A stretch of 64,000 nt of DNA, from contig NZ_MSLT01000006.1 in NCBI RefSeq assembly GCF_002149925.1, positions 434,001 through 498,000 on the forward strand. Direction: 5' to 3'. Source of the stretch: Thioflexithrix psekupsensis (GTDB lineage Bacteria > Pseudomonadota > Gammaproteobacteria > Beggiatoales > Beggiatoaceae). Below the pieces are notes generated by a model. It was not told the DNA's origin. It made no database searches and was given only the letters and a program-made list of their open reading frames with translations. The translations under genes were made by a program, and so were the position numbers. How positions within the stretch are numbered: the first letter of the stretch is position 1; every line of letters begins with the position of its first letter. Positions 56,353-64,000 of this stretch are shown piece after piece.

Positions 56353-56356
56353 TTAT

Positions 56357-56373
56357 ATCAAACAGCGTGCCAA
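56357..56373 (-). promoter_or_regulatory. Sigma-54 (-24/-12) promoter of nifHDK
   Basis: On the minus strand: TTGGCACGCTGTTTGAT. The GG at 56371-56370 and the GA at 56359-56358 are ten bases apart, the required -24/-12 spacing; the -12 GC is changed to GA. Transcription would start near 56346, about 45 bp before nifH. Confidence 0.8.
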
Positions 56374-56479
56374 GTTTATTTTTACGGATAACAATATGAT
56401 TTTAAAGGAGAAAATAAGCGTGTAAGGGTTATTTTTCGTGGTAGGATATGCGACAAAGTCAGGGAGGCTTTGTTTGTTT

Positions 56480-56495
56480 TGTGCGATTGGTTACA
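56480..56495. promoter_or_regulatory. NifA upstream activator sequence
   Basis: TGT-N10-ACA (56480-56482 and 56493-56495), exactly the NifA-binding consensus, about 110 bp upstream of the -24 element, within the usual activator distance. The rest of the 242-bp region between nifH and tag has no gene. Confidence 0.75.
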
Positions 56496-56543
56496 ACAAA
56501 ACAAGAGGGTTTTTGTAAGGATTGGGGGGAATTGACGTTACGA

Positions 56544-57134
56544 TTAGGCTTGGGAAGGGGGTCTTTTATCGCAGGATAACTCCCGAAAACGAAAACAATC
56601 CACCGTGTGATCATTCACCATGCCCACCGCCTGCATATAGGCATAACAAATGCGCGGGCCGACAAATTTAAATCCACGTCGGCTTAAATCTCGACTAAAT
56701 GCCGTTGCCTCCGCACTGACTGCGGGAACATCAGCGACAGACTGGCGAGTGGGTTGTTGCGGTTTACCCCCCACAAACGGCCATAAATACGCATCAAAAC
56801 TGCCGTATTCTTCTTGAATCCGCAAAAAAGCCGCCGCATTCGTGAAAATAGATTGCAACTTTAACCGATGCCGAATTAAACCGGCGTGATTTACCAAATT
56901 CAACTGCGCCGCCACCGGCCAAGTCACCAAACGCGCCGGTTCAAAATTATCCAATGCAGCGCGATAATTTTCGCGGCGCGCCAACACAGTACGCCAACTT
57001 AATCCCGCCTGCGCTCCTTCTAAAATGAGAAATTCAAACAAAGCACGATCCTCATGCAACGGCACTCCCCATTCCGTATCATGATAAACGCGCTCTAATT
57101 CGCTGGCTTCAGCCCACGCACAACGGCAAATCAT
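56544..57134 (-). CDS. tag: DNA-3-methyladenine glycosylase I
   Basis: A 196-residue base-excision repair enzyme that removes 3-methyladenine. The family N-terminus [23 protein letters not shown] contains the zinc-binding Cys and His, and the C-terminal [10 protein letters not shown] supplies the other zinc ligands. Core sequence [19 protein letters not shown] is diagnostic. It overlaps minE by 4 nt (ATGA), so it is translationally coupled to the min operon, an unusual partner for a repair gene. Confidence 0.93.
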   Translation of the reverse strand: MICRCAWAEASELERVYHDTEWGVPLHEDRALFEFLILEGAQAGLSWRTVLARRENYRAALDNFEPARLVTWPVAAQLNLVNHAGLIRHRLKLQSIFTNAAAFLRIQEEYGSFDAYLWPFVGGKPQQPTRQSVADVPAVSAEATAFSRDLSRRGFKFVGPRICYAYMQAVGMVNDHTVDCFRFRELSCDKRPPSQA

Positions 57135-57403
57135 TTGGGTTGTCGATCCTCCATTTCGGGCAGAGCAATATTCAGTTCTAATACTTCATAATGCCCATCT
57201 TTTTCTACACTAATTTTAATTTGATCATCCTCAATCTGCACATATTTGCGCACTACCGCCAATAATTCTTGTTGCAATTTGGGCAAAAATTCCAAATTAG
57301 AATGGCGCAATCCCCGCTCATGCGCCACGATAATTTGCAATCGTTCTTTGGCGACGGTTGCTGATTTTTTCTTGGATGCGCGGAAATAATCGAAAAAACT
57401 CAT
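57131..57403 (-). CDS. minE: Cell-division topological specificity factor MinE
   Basis: A 90-residue protein from the ATG at 57403, one base after the minD stop; a TTG 12 bp upstream is less likely. The N-terminal membrane and MinD-binding segment [30 protein letters not shown] is followed by the dimerisation domain ([14 protein letters not shown]). It stimulates MinD ATPase and drives pole-to-pole Min oscillation. Confidence 0.95.
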   Translation of the reverse strand: MSFFDYFRASKKKSATVAKERLQIIVAHERGLRHSNLEFLPKLQQELLAVVRKYVQIEDDQIKISVEKDGHYEVLELNIALPEMEDRQPK

Positions 57404-57404
57404 A

Positions 57405-58211
57405 TTAGTTTCCAAATAGGCGAGAAAATAAACCTCTTTTCTCTGAGAATAAACGCATGGGGCGGTCTTCTCCTAAAAATCTCGCCACCACATCCAAATA
57501 CGCTTGTCCGGCATCGCTGTCGCTTTCCAATGTCACGGGAACGCCCGCATTAGAAGCCTGCAAAACAACACTTGATTCAGGAATAATGCCAATGAGCGGA
57601 ATGGCCAAAATTTCCTGTACATCTTGCGCGCTTAACATTTCTCCAGACTGGACTCGCCGCTGCACATAACGAGTTAATAATAAATGTTCTCGAATGGGTG
57701 TTGCGCCTTCAATGGCACGACGGGTTTTACTCGACAATAGACCAATAATTCGATCCGAATCCCGCACCGAAGACACCTCAGGATTCGTGACAATTAAGGC
57801 TTCATCCGCAAAATACATGGCCATCAATGCCCCATGTTCAATGCCCGCCGGCGAATCACAGATAATAAATTCAAAACGCTGTTTTAATTCGTTTAAAACC
57901 CGCTCCACGCCAGATAAGGTTAAGGCTTCTTTATCGCGGGTTTGCGAGGCGGGCAACACATATAATTGTTCGACTCGTTTATCTTTAATTAAGGCTTGAT
58001 TTAAATTGCCTTCATTATTAATCACATTGACAAAATCATAAACCACCCGCCGTTCACAACCCATAATCAAGTCTAAATTGCGTAAACCTACATCAAAATC
58101 AATCACCACAGTGGGATGTCCGCGCAAGGCCAAGCCCGTGGCAAAAGCCGCGCTGGTGGTGGTTTTACCCACGCCTCCTTTACCCGAAGTGACAACAATA
58201 ATTTTAGACAA
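57405..58211 (-). CDS. minD: Septum-site-determining ATPase MinD
   Basis: A 268-residue peripheral membrane ATPase. Deviant Walker A KGGVGKTT (11-18), switch regions [11 protein letters not shown] and [11 protein letters not shown], and a C-terminal amphipathic membrane-targeting helix ([15 protein letters not shown]). It recruits MinC to the membrane. It lies 18 bp downstream of minC. Confidence 0.97.
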   Translation of the reverse strand: MSKIIVVTSGKGGVGKTTTSAAFATGLALRGHPTVVIDFDVGLRNLDLIMGCERRVVYDFVNVINNEGNLNQALIKDKRVEQLYVLPASQTRDKEALTLSGVERVLNELKQRFEFIICDSPAGIEHGALMAMYFADEALIVTNPEVSSVRDSDRIIGLLSSKTRRAIEGATPIREHLLLTRYVQRRVQSGEMLSAQDVQEILAIPLIGIIPESSVVLQASNAGVPVTLESDSDAGQAYLDVVARFLGEDRPMRLFSEKRGLFSRLFGN

Positions 58212-58229
58212 ATGAATATCTCCTAAAAA

Positions 58230-58988
58230 TTAGCGCAAAGCGGTCTCTAGTGGTTGTATCACGAGACGTTGCTGATCCAATGCGATTTGTACTGCCTTAC
58301 CGCGTAAAGGTTCGGGCAGTTCCTCGTTAATCTGATAATGACCGGCGATAGCCACCAGTTCTGCGTCCAGATGCTGACAGAAAATTCTCGCCTCTTTGTC
58401 GCCATTGACCCCGGCCAAAGCACGACCACGTAGCCGACCGTACACATGAATATGACGATGTGCCAAAATCTCTGCGCCGGGACTGACCGAAGCCAGAATA
58501 ATCAAATCCCCTTGCAAGGCCACAATTTGCTGCCCAGAGCGCACCGGTTGGGTAATAATCTTGGTCGCGCCAATACTGGCGGGTGCGAGATCAGGGGCGA
58601 TCAATTCTTCTTGGGGAATGGTGGGAGGAGCGGATGTCGTTTCTGCTACACGTCCTCGTTCTGGCCGCGACGGGTTGGGCAAAATTCCCAAATTGAGATC
58701 GATGGCCATTTGCTGTTGTGCGGGGCTGGCGTTGCGCACGGCGACGGGAATTAAACGCTGTTGCCGAATCACGTGCAGCAAAGCCACCAAATCCAACGAC
58801 TGATCGGCAATCGCCAGCAAATCCAACACCAACGGAGCTTGTCCTAATAATTGGGGAGCTTGGGCAACTTTATGGGCTAATTGCGCCGTAATCTGTTCTA
58901 AATCTGTCGATAAAACGCGCAACACCATCAGTGTGAACAAACTGCCTTTCAACTCAATGGCAGGCGACGAAGAAAAATGATCAACCAT
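58230..58988 (-). CDS. minC: Septum-site-determining inhibitor MinC
   Basis: A 252-residue FtsZ polymerisation inhibitor. N-terminal domain (1-105; AIELKGSLFTLMVLRVL) and C-terminal beta-helix (about 145-250; VRSGQQIVALQGDLIILASVSPGAEILA, HIHVYGRLRGRALAGVNGD) are separated by a Pro/Thr-rich linker. It is the first gene of minCDE. Confidence 0.96.
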   Translation of the reverse strand: MVDHFSSSPAIELKGSLFTLMVLRVLSTDLEQITAQLAHKVAQAPQLLGQAPLVLDLLAIADQSLDLVALLHVIRQQRLIPVAVRNASPAQQQMAIDLNLGILPNPSRPERGRVAETTSAPPTIPQEELIAPDLAPASIGATKIITQPVRSGQQIVALQGDLIILASVSPGAEILAHRHIHVYGRLRGRALAGVNGDKEARIFCQHLDAELVAIAGHYQINEELPEPLRGKAVQIALDQQRLVIQPLETALR

Positions 58989-59035
58989 GACAACACATTG
59001 ACGATAAACCTAAAAAATAAAGTGCAAAAATGAAA

Positions 59036-60118
59036 TTATAGAATAATGGGTGGCGGCAATTGATGATGCAACTCAGAACGCGGCCAAGCATTAATTAAAG
59101 CCTTCACCAAAGCGGCTAATGGAATGGCAAAAAATACGCCCCAAAATCCCCACAATCCACCGAAAACCAACACCGCCACAATAATGGCTACAGGATGTAA
59201 ATTAATGGCTTCAGAGAATAATAATGGCACTAAAATATTACCATCAAGTGCTTGAATAATAAAATAAATACTCACGATCCAAAAAAATTCAGACCCCCAT
59301 CCCCATTGAAAAAAAGCCACAATAATCACAGGAAAAGTGACCGCCACCGCACCCACATACGGCACAATCACCGATAAACCCACCAACACCGCCAGCAAAG
59401 ACGCATAATTTAAATTTAACCAATAAAAAGCAATATAAGTGACAATGCCGACAATAAATGTTTCATAAAACTTTCCGCGGACATAATTACCAATCTGCAA
59501 ATCCATTTCTTCCCAAACTCGCTGTGCAACTGCCCGTTCTTTGGGTAAGAAACCCACTAACCAGTCCAATATCTTTTCTTTATCAATCAAAAAGAAAAAT
59601 ACCATTAATGGCACTAAAATTAAATAGATAATTAAAGTCACAATCACAGGAATCGACGCTAAAGAATAAGATAACACCAATTGTCCCAAAGTGCGTGCGC
59701 TGGAGCGAATGGTGTTCATTAAACTTTGAATTTGTTCTCCTGAAATAAAATTGGGATAATCATCGGGTAATTCCATTAATTTATTCTGCCAGCCGCCGAT
59801 CATATTGGGTAATTCTTGAAAAAATTGACTGATCTGATAAGACAATAACGGCAATAAAAATAACAGAAGAAATGTCAATAAAGCAATAAATGCCATAAAA
59901 ACAATCAACACCGCCAATCGTCTGGGAAAATGCCAATGTACCAAGTTTTTCACCACACCTTCCAACAAATAAGCGATAATAATACTCGCCAACAAGGGGG
60001 CCAACATTCTCCCCATCGTCATAATAATCGCCACCGTAGCCAATAAAAAAACCAGTAAAAAAACCGCCTGGGGATCAGAAAAATAACGGTGAAACCATTG
60101 ATTAACCACTCTGAGCAT
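59036..60118 (-). CDS. AI-2E family permease (PerM/TqsA type)
   Basis: A 360-residue inner-membrane protein with about eight TM segments. Family features: MTMGRMLAPLLASIIIAYLLEGVV near the N-terminus, a large soluble loop, then LVGLSVIVPYVGAVAVTFPV and the C-terminal GGLWGFWGVFFAIPLAALVKALIN. Members export small molecules such as autoinducer-2 or act as ion antiporters; the substrate here is unknown. It follows the small hypothetical gene after 5 bp and precedes minC. Confidence 0.88.
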   Translation of the reverse strand: MLRVVNQWFHRYFSDPQAVFLLVFLLATVAIIMTMGRMLAPLLASIIIAYLLEGVVKNLVHWHFPRRLAVLIVFMAFIALLTFLLLFLLPLLSYQISQFFQELPNMIGGWQNKLMELPDDYPNFISGEQIQSLMNTIRSSARTLGQLVLSYSLASIPVIVTLIIYLILVPLMVFFFLIDKEKILDWLVGFLPKERAVAQRVWEEMDLQIGNYVRGKFYETFIVGIVTYIAFYWLNLNYASLLAVLVGLSVIVPYVGAVAVTFPVIIVAFFQWGWGSEFFWIVSIYFIIQALDGNILVPLLFSEAINLHPVAIIVAVLVFGGLWGFWGVFFAIPLAALVKALINAWPRSELHHQLPPPIIL

Positions 60119-60123
60119 AATCT

Positions 60124-60480
60124 TTAATCCGCCTGAATAAATAGTTCATAACGACGCTGAAATAAAACCTCTAATTCATCAATTACATCAGAGGCAGAAC
60201 GACCTTGCAACACATGTTGACTCAACAATTGAGAAGCCTCATTGAGCAAGGCAGATTTGTCTAGCATGGGGTAAGTTTGTGACAATCGTTTGATTGCTTT
60301 TACCACAGACTCTTGCGCGGGACGGGGGATAGCTAATGGCGTGGGCGATGGCGCGGGACAAGGAACAGCGGCCGCCGTTCGGGCGTGCAGAAATTCAGCA
60401 AACGCCAGCAGCATGGCTTGTTCTGCTGCTGGCAGCGCGCTGGCCAGGTGATGGAGGCGAGTTAAATCTGGCACATTCAT
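60124..60480 (-). CDS. Small protein of unknown function upstream of the permease
   Basis: A 118-residue cytosolic protein that I do not recognise. It has an N-terminal helix (LTRLHHLASALPAAEQAMLLAFAEFLHA), a Pro/Ala-rich linker (about 37-55) and a C-terminal helical part ending LEVLFQRRYELFIQAD. The N-terminal helix resembles the first segment of some DNA-binding or antitoxin-type proteins, but no motif is convincing. It lies between the lysR gene (27 bp) and the permease (5 bp), in one likely transcription unit. Confidence 0.65.
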   Translation of the reverse strand: MNVPDLTRLHHLASALPAAEQAMLLAFAEFLHARTAAAVPCPAPSPTPLAIPRPAQESVVKAIKRLSQTYPMLDKSALLNEASQLLSQHVLQGRSASDVIDELEVLFQRRYELFIQAD

Positions 60481-60507
60481 GACGGGTTAATAATTCGCCT
60501 AATCCCA

Positions 60508-61410
60508 TTATTCGGGGTGAGTTTGGCAGTAATGGCGGGCAAAATTCAGCAATTCTTCCATTGTGCGTAAACGAAACTTTTGTTTTTGATGTACGAAAGA
60601 AAAGGGACGTTCTAGTTTTGGTTCTAATTCTACCGATTTCAACGTGCCTAATTGCAATTCTTTTTGAATCGTGGCACGGGATAAAATAGAAACGCCCATG
60701 CCGGAAGTCACAGCCCCTTTGATGGCTTCGGAACTGCCCAGTTCCATGATAATATTTAAATCAAACAGAGACAATTGCGCCGCTGCAAAATATTCCGTGA
60801 TCACCTCTCGTGTCCCCGATCCTTCTTCTCGGAAAATAAAAGGATAACGCGCCAATTCATCCACCGTCACCGATTCTTTAGCCGCCAAAGGATGGCGTAC
60901 GGGAACAATGCCCACGAGTTGATCCATGCGGCACAATTCTACCGCTAAACTCTTGTTATGTACGGGAGCTTCTACCACCCCTAAATCAATTAAATTATTC
61001 TCCACCATAGAGACAATTTCATCGGTATTAGCCACGCGCAAACGAATAATCACTTCAGGGTAGCGGTTTTTAAAATCGCCCAGCAAAGCCGGCAACATAT
61101 ACTCCGCAATGGTGGTACTCGCGCCAATTAACAAAATACCACTCACATCCCCTGTCATTTCTTTCACCGCATTATCCATTTGTGAGTATAAATCAAAAAT
61201 GCGCTCTGCATAATCATAAACCAATTGGCCGATTTCTGTTAGCGTGATGCGATTGTGGGTGCGGTCAAAAAGTCGAGTGTTAAAATGTTCTTCTAATTGT
61301 CGCACTTGAAATGTGACTGCGGGTTGCGTCATGTGCAAGGCTTCCGCGGCTTTGGTAAAACTCAGCAGGCGAGCCACGGTATGAAACACTTGTAAGCGTC
61401 GATCCGCCAT
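60508..61410 (-). CDS. LysR-family transcriptional regulator (CysL/CbbR-like)
   Basis: A 300-residue regulator. HTH in residues 1-60 (LQVFHTVARLLSFTKAAEALHMTQPAVTFQVRQLEEHF), then a co-inducer domain (GDVSGILLIGASTTIAEYMLP, FREEGSGTREVI, LGSSEAIKGAVTSGMGVSILS). The EEGSGTR and SSEAIKGAV motifs are typical of the CysL/YeiE/CbbR branch, which controls sulphur or carbon assimilation. The ATG follows GGAGA. The target cannot be deduced from the neighbours. Confidence 0.88.
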   Translation of the reverse strand: MADRRLQVFHTVARLLSFTKAAEALHMTQPAVTFQVRQLEEHFNTRLFDRTHNRITLTEIGQLVYDYAERIFDLYSQMDNAVKEMTGDVSGILLIGASTTIAEYMLPALLGDFKNRYPEVIIRLRVANTDEIVSMVENNLIDLGVVEAPVHNKSLAVELCRMDQLVGIVPVRHPLAAKESVTVDELARYPFIFREEGSGTREVITEYFAAAQLSLFDLNIIMELGSSEAIKGAVTSGMGVSILSRATIQKELQLGTLKSVELEPKLERPFSFVHQKQKFRLRTMEELLNFARHYCQTHPE

Positions 61411-61744
61411 AAAATCTCCTCTCTTGGTTAGATCACATCACGTCTGTGTGTTGAACGATGGGCAACAGATAACTTCTACGAGCTATCGGTATTCCGACGG
61501 GGTGATTATCCACCTTCTCCCTCTGCGCCGCTATAACACCATTTAATAAAATACTAATAAACGACTATTATAGAGCAAAATCAAGCCACACGGGCAACAG
61601 GCATCGTCTTGTAATTAAAAATTTTTTAGAAAGGATAGTTTTTTTTGGGAAGGAACAAGAATAGAATAAGAATGAAAGACAAAACACAACCGTTCTAATC
61701 GAACTCACCCCACCTATTACACAATGTATCGCACAAGGTTCAAC
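61411..61744. other. Intergenic region, 334 bp, divergent promoters
   Basis: Non-coding between the lysR gene and the small envelope protein, AT-rich from 61550. No ORF with coding character, RNA gene or strong hairpin is seen. Confidence 0.4.
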
Positions 61745-62080
61745 ATGAAGCCCATGCAAAAAATACGAATAATGCTCTTTTTTTCGTTATTAACGGGGAT
61801 TTTTTCAACAATAAGCTGTAGCAAGGCGATTTATGGCGTTCCAGCAGCACAATGGCACACCATGACCGAAGCAGAACGACAAGCGGCAATCGCGGCTTTT
61901 AACCGCGATGAAGCCATTTATGCCCAAACCCGACAACGTGCCGAACAAGCCAAAGAAGAAGCCAAACGCGCCCGCAAAGAAGCCGAATTTTGGCAACGTC
62001 ACTGCCGCAACACCAAAGAAAATACCCCCGAAGAGATAAAAATTCATTGTAAAAAAATCACACGACAAAAAATGATGTGA
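61745..62080 (+). CDS. Small exported coiled-coil protein, possible lipoprotein
   Basis: A 111-residue protein from the ATG at 61745 (AAGG upstream; a start 21 bp earlier is possible). The hydrophobic N-terminus (MKPMQKIRIMLFFSLLTGIFSTISC) has a Cys after S, a non-ideal lipobox because position -3 is Thr. The rest is a charged helix rich in Ala, Arg, Glu and Lys (RAEQAKEEAKRARKEAEFWQ), a likely coiled coil, with two more Cys. Function unknown. Confidence 0.65.
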   Translation: MKPMQKIRIMLFFSLLTGIFSTISCSKAIYGVPAAQWHTMTEAERQAAIAAFNRDEAIYAQTRQRAEQAKEEAKRARKEAEFWQRHCRNTKENTPEEIKIHCKKITRQKMM

Positions 62081-62612
62081 AACATGGGAAGTTGAGAGCC
62101 GAAATAATGGCTGCCATCGCGTGATATGGCTTGCTGTTTTGCCTAAAATGTTTTACTATCACCCCATCACGTTTAACGTATACCCATAATAATACCCCCG
62201 CGCTGATGTCCATCACACACTTTTCTGCGTTCTAGCTCGTCTCCCCCATCGAGACCAAACCAAATCCAATCACTGCCCTTACTGTCCTGCAACAAAGACA
62301 GCGCGTGAGCGTGTCTGAACACCTCTCCTGCTGTCGGCCGTTTATCTGCAAAAAAACAACACTCATTGGTAAAAACCACAACATTCGCACACCTTGTTTT
62401 TATCCGCTCTTGTCGGTAAATAGCGACAGAAGTCCTTTTTTTTTCATTTATCCCTGATAAAACCCACTTTTTTTCCCATTTGTTGTATTAACACAACAGC
62501 ACTGACTGCTTGTTTAACAAGGAAATTAAAAAAATAACAACAAAAAACTTGAAATATGTTGCGAAAATGACAATAATAGTACTAACTACACTATATCTTG
62601 AGGTACTTTATC
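62081..62612. other. Intergenic region, 532 bp
   Basis: Between the small envelope protein and the transglycosylase. A 68-codon minus-strand frame (62173-62379) is present but has no ribosome-binding site or recognisable domain. The last 200 bp are AT-rich and presumably hold the promoter of the transglycosylase. Nothing else can be named. Confidence 0.4.
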
Positions 62613-63113
62613 ATGAAAAATCAATTAAAAACAATGCGTTATGTTGTTATTACCCTGTTAGCGACACTGTTGTTTTTTAGTCACGCCCTTGTGGCAAAAG
62701 AAGAACTGAAGCAACTCGCCGACCGCGCCGCAAAAACCCACGGCATTGATCCCCACCTGTTCCGCTCGTTAATTCACCAAGAGTCCCGCTGGAAACCCCA
62801 AGCCGTTTCACCCGATGGCGCAGTGGGATTGACGCAATTAAAACCCGAAACCGCTAAAGCCACTTGTGGCTTGAACTTTTCTGAGTTGAAAAACCCTGAG
62901 AAAAACCTTAACTGCGGCGCAAAATACCTGTCCCAGCAACTGGATCGCTTCAACAACGACGTAGAACGCGCCTTATGCGCCTTTAACGCAGGGCCAAACA
63001 TTACCGCTCGCCTAGGCCGCTGTCCCAACTATCCCGTCACGCGGCATTATGTAAAAACCATCATGGGACTGTGGGAAGCCAAACGAGTCGCTTCAGCACG
63101 CTCATTTAATTGA
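62613..63113 (+). CDS. Lytic transglycosylase (SLT domain), periplasmic
   Basis: 166 residues from the ATG at 62613 (GAGG 8 bp upstream). Signal peptide with cleavage near ALVA/KEE. A short SLT/goose-lysozyme-like domain follows: catalytic Glu in HQESRWKPQAVSPDGAVGLTQLKPETA, then LNCGAKYLSQQLDRF and ALCAFNAGP. It cleaves the peptidoglycan glycan strand. Single-domain enzymes of this size often serve conjugation, secretion or pilus systems, but none is adjacent. Confidence 0.9.
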   Translation: MKNQLKTMRYVVITLLATLLFFSHALVAKEELKQLADRAAKTHGIDPHLFRSLIHQESRWKPQAVSPDGAVGLTQLKPETAKATCGLNFSELKNPEKNLNCGAKYLSQQLDRFNNDVERALCAFNAGPNITARLGRCPNYPVTRHYVKTIMGLWEAKRVASARSFN

Positions 63114-63150
63114 GTGGAATATTTCAGATTCAGACTGAAATATTTTGAGG

Positions 63151-63200
63151 CGTTTTGAATACCACTTTTTCTGATTGCACTAAAAAAGGTATTCAAAACG
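63151..63200. repeat. 13-bp inverted repeat downstream of the transglycosylase
   Basis: CGTTTTGAATACC (63151-63163) and its exact reverse complement (63188-63200) enclose a 24-nt loop that itself has T- and A-rich sides. It is part of a hairpin-rich stretch of 63114-63260. Confidence 0.7.
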
Positions 63201-63210
63201 AAAGAAAATA

Positions 63211-63259
63211 GGGTCAAGTTTACGCTGTAATAAAATACAGCGGAACTTGACCCTTTTTT
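63211..63259 (+). terminator. Long intrinsic terminator after the transglycosylase
   Basis: Outer stem GGGTCAAGTT/AACTTGACCC and inner stem CGCTGTA/TACAGCG around a 6-nt loop, then a run of six T's (63254-63259). This is a strong rho-independent terminator for rightward transcription. Confidence 0.9.
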
Positions 63260-63371
63260 ATGCTTGAAATGAGACACTCTATCGTCGAAAATTAAGGCGA
63301 TAGATTGCCCTTTTTCACTTTCCTTCACTTTTACCGCTCAAGTAAAATTCAGCTTTTTCAAGGATAACCTT

Positions 63372-64000
63372 ATGTTTAATAACCAATTAATACAAATTTT
63401 AATTATTCTTACAATAGGATTTATTTCTCCTGTCAATAAAGCAGATACCGATTTATCTTTTTTAGCCCAACGGGTGGACGCACAACAACGGCCTTTTCTC
63501 ATTGGTTTTGCGCAAGATGATTTAAGCAATGATTGGCGAGCGGCACAAGTTCGTGACTTACAAAAAGCCTTAGAACCTTACAAAGAATACATCACTTTAC
63601 ACGTCACCAATGCCCGCGGCCAAACCGCACAACAAATCAAAGATATTGAAGATTTAGCTCAGAAAAACATTGACTTACTCATCACCAGTCCGCGTGATGC
63701 CGCGGCCATGACTCCCGTGATCAGCCAAATTTATCAAGCAGGCGTTCCCGTGATTCTGCTCAGTCGCCGTACTCTTAATGACGACTACACCTTGTTCATT
63801 GGCGCGAGTAATCGAGATATTGGACGACGCGCCGCCGACTTTTTTGGCCAACAAGAAAAACCATTGAACTTATTGATTTTACAACATATTCCCAGCAGCA
63901 CGCCCGGCATTCAACGCACTGAAGGATTTTTGGAAATGTTACCGCGTTATCCTCACTTAAATATTGTTGGCATTAAACGCGCAGACTCTCTGCGTGCTTT
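63372..64000 (+). CDS. Periplasmic sugar-binding-type protein, 3' end outside window
   Basis: Open from the ATG at 63372 to the window edge (209 codons plus 2 bases). Signal peptide MFNNQLIQILIILTIGFISPVNKA, then a type I periplasmic-binding fold: RPFLIGFAQDDLSNDWRAAQVRDLQKAL, DLLITSPRDAAAMTPVISQIYQAGVPVILLSRR and FIGASNRDIGRRAADFF. These match ribose-type sugar-binding proteins (Peripla_BP_4). It may be an ABC-transporter receptor or the sensor half of a longer signalling protein; the C-terminus needed to decide lies beyond the window. AAGGA precedes the ATG. Confidence 0.8.
   Translation, partial: MFNNQLIQILIILTIGFISPVNKADTDLSFLAQRVDAQQRPFLIGFAQDDLSNDWRAAQVRDLQKALEPYKEYITLHVTNARGQTAQQIKDIEDLAQKNIDLLITSPRDAAAMTPVISQIYQAGVPVILLSRRTLNDDYTLFIGASNRDIGRRAADFFGQQEKPLNLLILQHIPSSTPGIQRTEGFLEMLPRYPHLNIVGIKRADSLRA

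Noticed and set aside
62173-62379. 68-codon minus-strand frame in the 532-bp intergenic region
   Set aside because: No ribosome-binding site, no recognisable domain and an odd composition; chance opening cannot be excluded.
62598-62612. Upstream TTG start for the transglycosylase
   Set aside because: The ATG at 62613 has GAGG at the right distance and gives a normal signal peptide.

Overview
The window looks like a chromosome segment of a gammaproteobacterium of moderate GC, most plausibly a sulphur-oxidising Thiotrichales/Beggiatoaceae-type bacterium. This rests on a combination of traits and not on a marker gene: Mo-nitrogenase with an uptake [NiFe] hydrogenase, class I PHA synthase, an OxyR-peroxiredoxin/glutaredoxin module, many STAND/TPR/Sel1 and PAS proteins, and multicopy AAA-like/PD-(D/E)XK genes. 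The species assignment is inference.

Layout. 1-3691: lysA (cut by the window edge), lptM, a membrane-anchored PP2C (SpoIIE-type) phosphatase and a broken filamentous-haemagglutinin remnant. 3929-10990: an accessory block with a TIR-STAND-TPR protein and, convergent to it, a two-gene unit. In that unit a Sel1-repeat histidine kinase overlaps a receiver-domain protein that carries an RNxxxH (HEPN-type) motif. 11165-20205: phaC, a giant protein made only of PAS domains, and a cheY-cheA-cheW cluster. 20359-23798: a short CDF-type transporter, an all-helical protein of unknown function and an NB-ARC ATPase. 24284-29755: an 1823-residue lipoprotein of bacterial Ig-like repeats. 29831-33688: oxyR divergent from a peroxiredoxin-glutaredoxin fusion, then glutathione reductase and an ArsR-type regulator. 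33814-41091: four tandem AAA-like/PD-(D/E)XK genes in a perfect 1816-bp register. 41185-44727: a CHAT-protease/STAND/TPR protein transcribed divergently from that array. 44728-45121: palindromic repeat elements, one interrupted by an 85-bp insert with TA duplications. 45122-56301: hupSLC and a nif operon (nifHDKT, ferredoxin, nafY-like, DUF6129-like, flavodoxin, LRV Fe-S protein), all on the minus strand, preceded by a sigma-54-like promoter and a NifA-type upstream site. 56544-61410: tag-minEDC, an AI-2E/PerM family permease and a LysR regulator. 61745-64000: a small envelope protein, a lytic transglycosylase and the start of a periplasmic sugar-binding-type protein.

How the genes work together. 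The nif and hup genes form a nitrogen-fixation module: nitrogenase, electron donors (flavodoxin, ferredoxin), cofactor handling, and recycling of the H2 by-product. OxyR, the Prx-Grx fusion and glutathione reductase form a peroxide-defence module. The most unusual content is a set of probable conflict or immune-type genes scattered among housekeeping genes: TIR-STAND, Sel1-kinase/receiver-HEPN, NB-ARC, the PD-(D/E)XK array and CHAT-STAND. The two strongest leads are the kinase/receiver-HEPN pair, whose layout recalls two-component defence systems, and the PD-(D/E)XK array. In the array, two N-terminal sequence types and two central sequence types occur in all four possible combinations.
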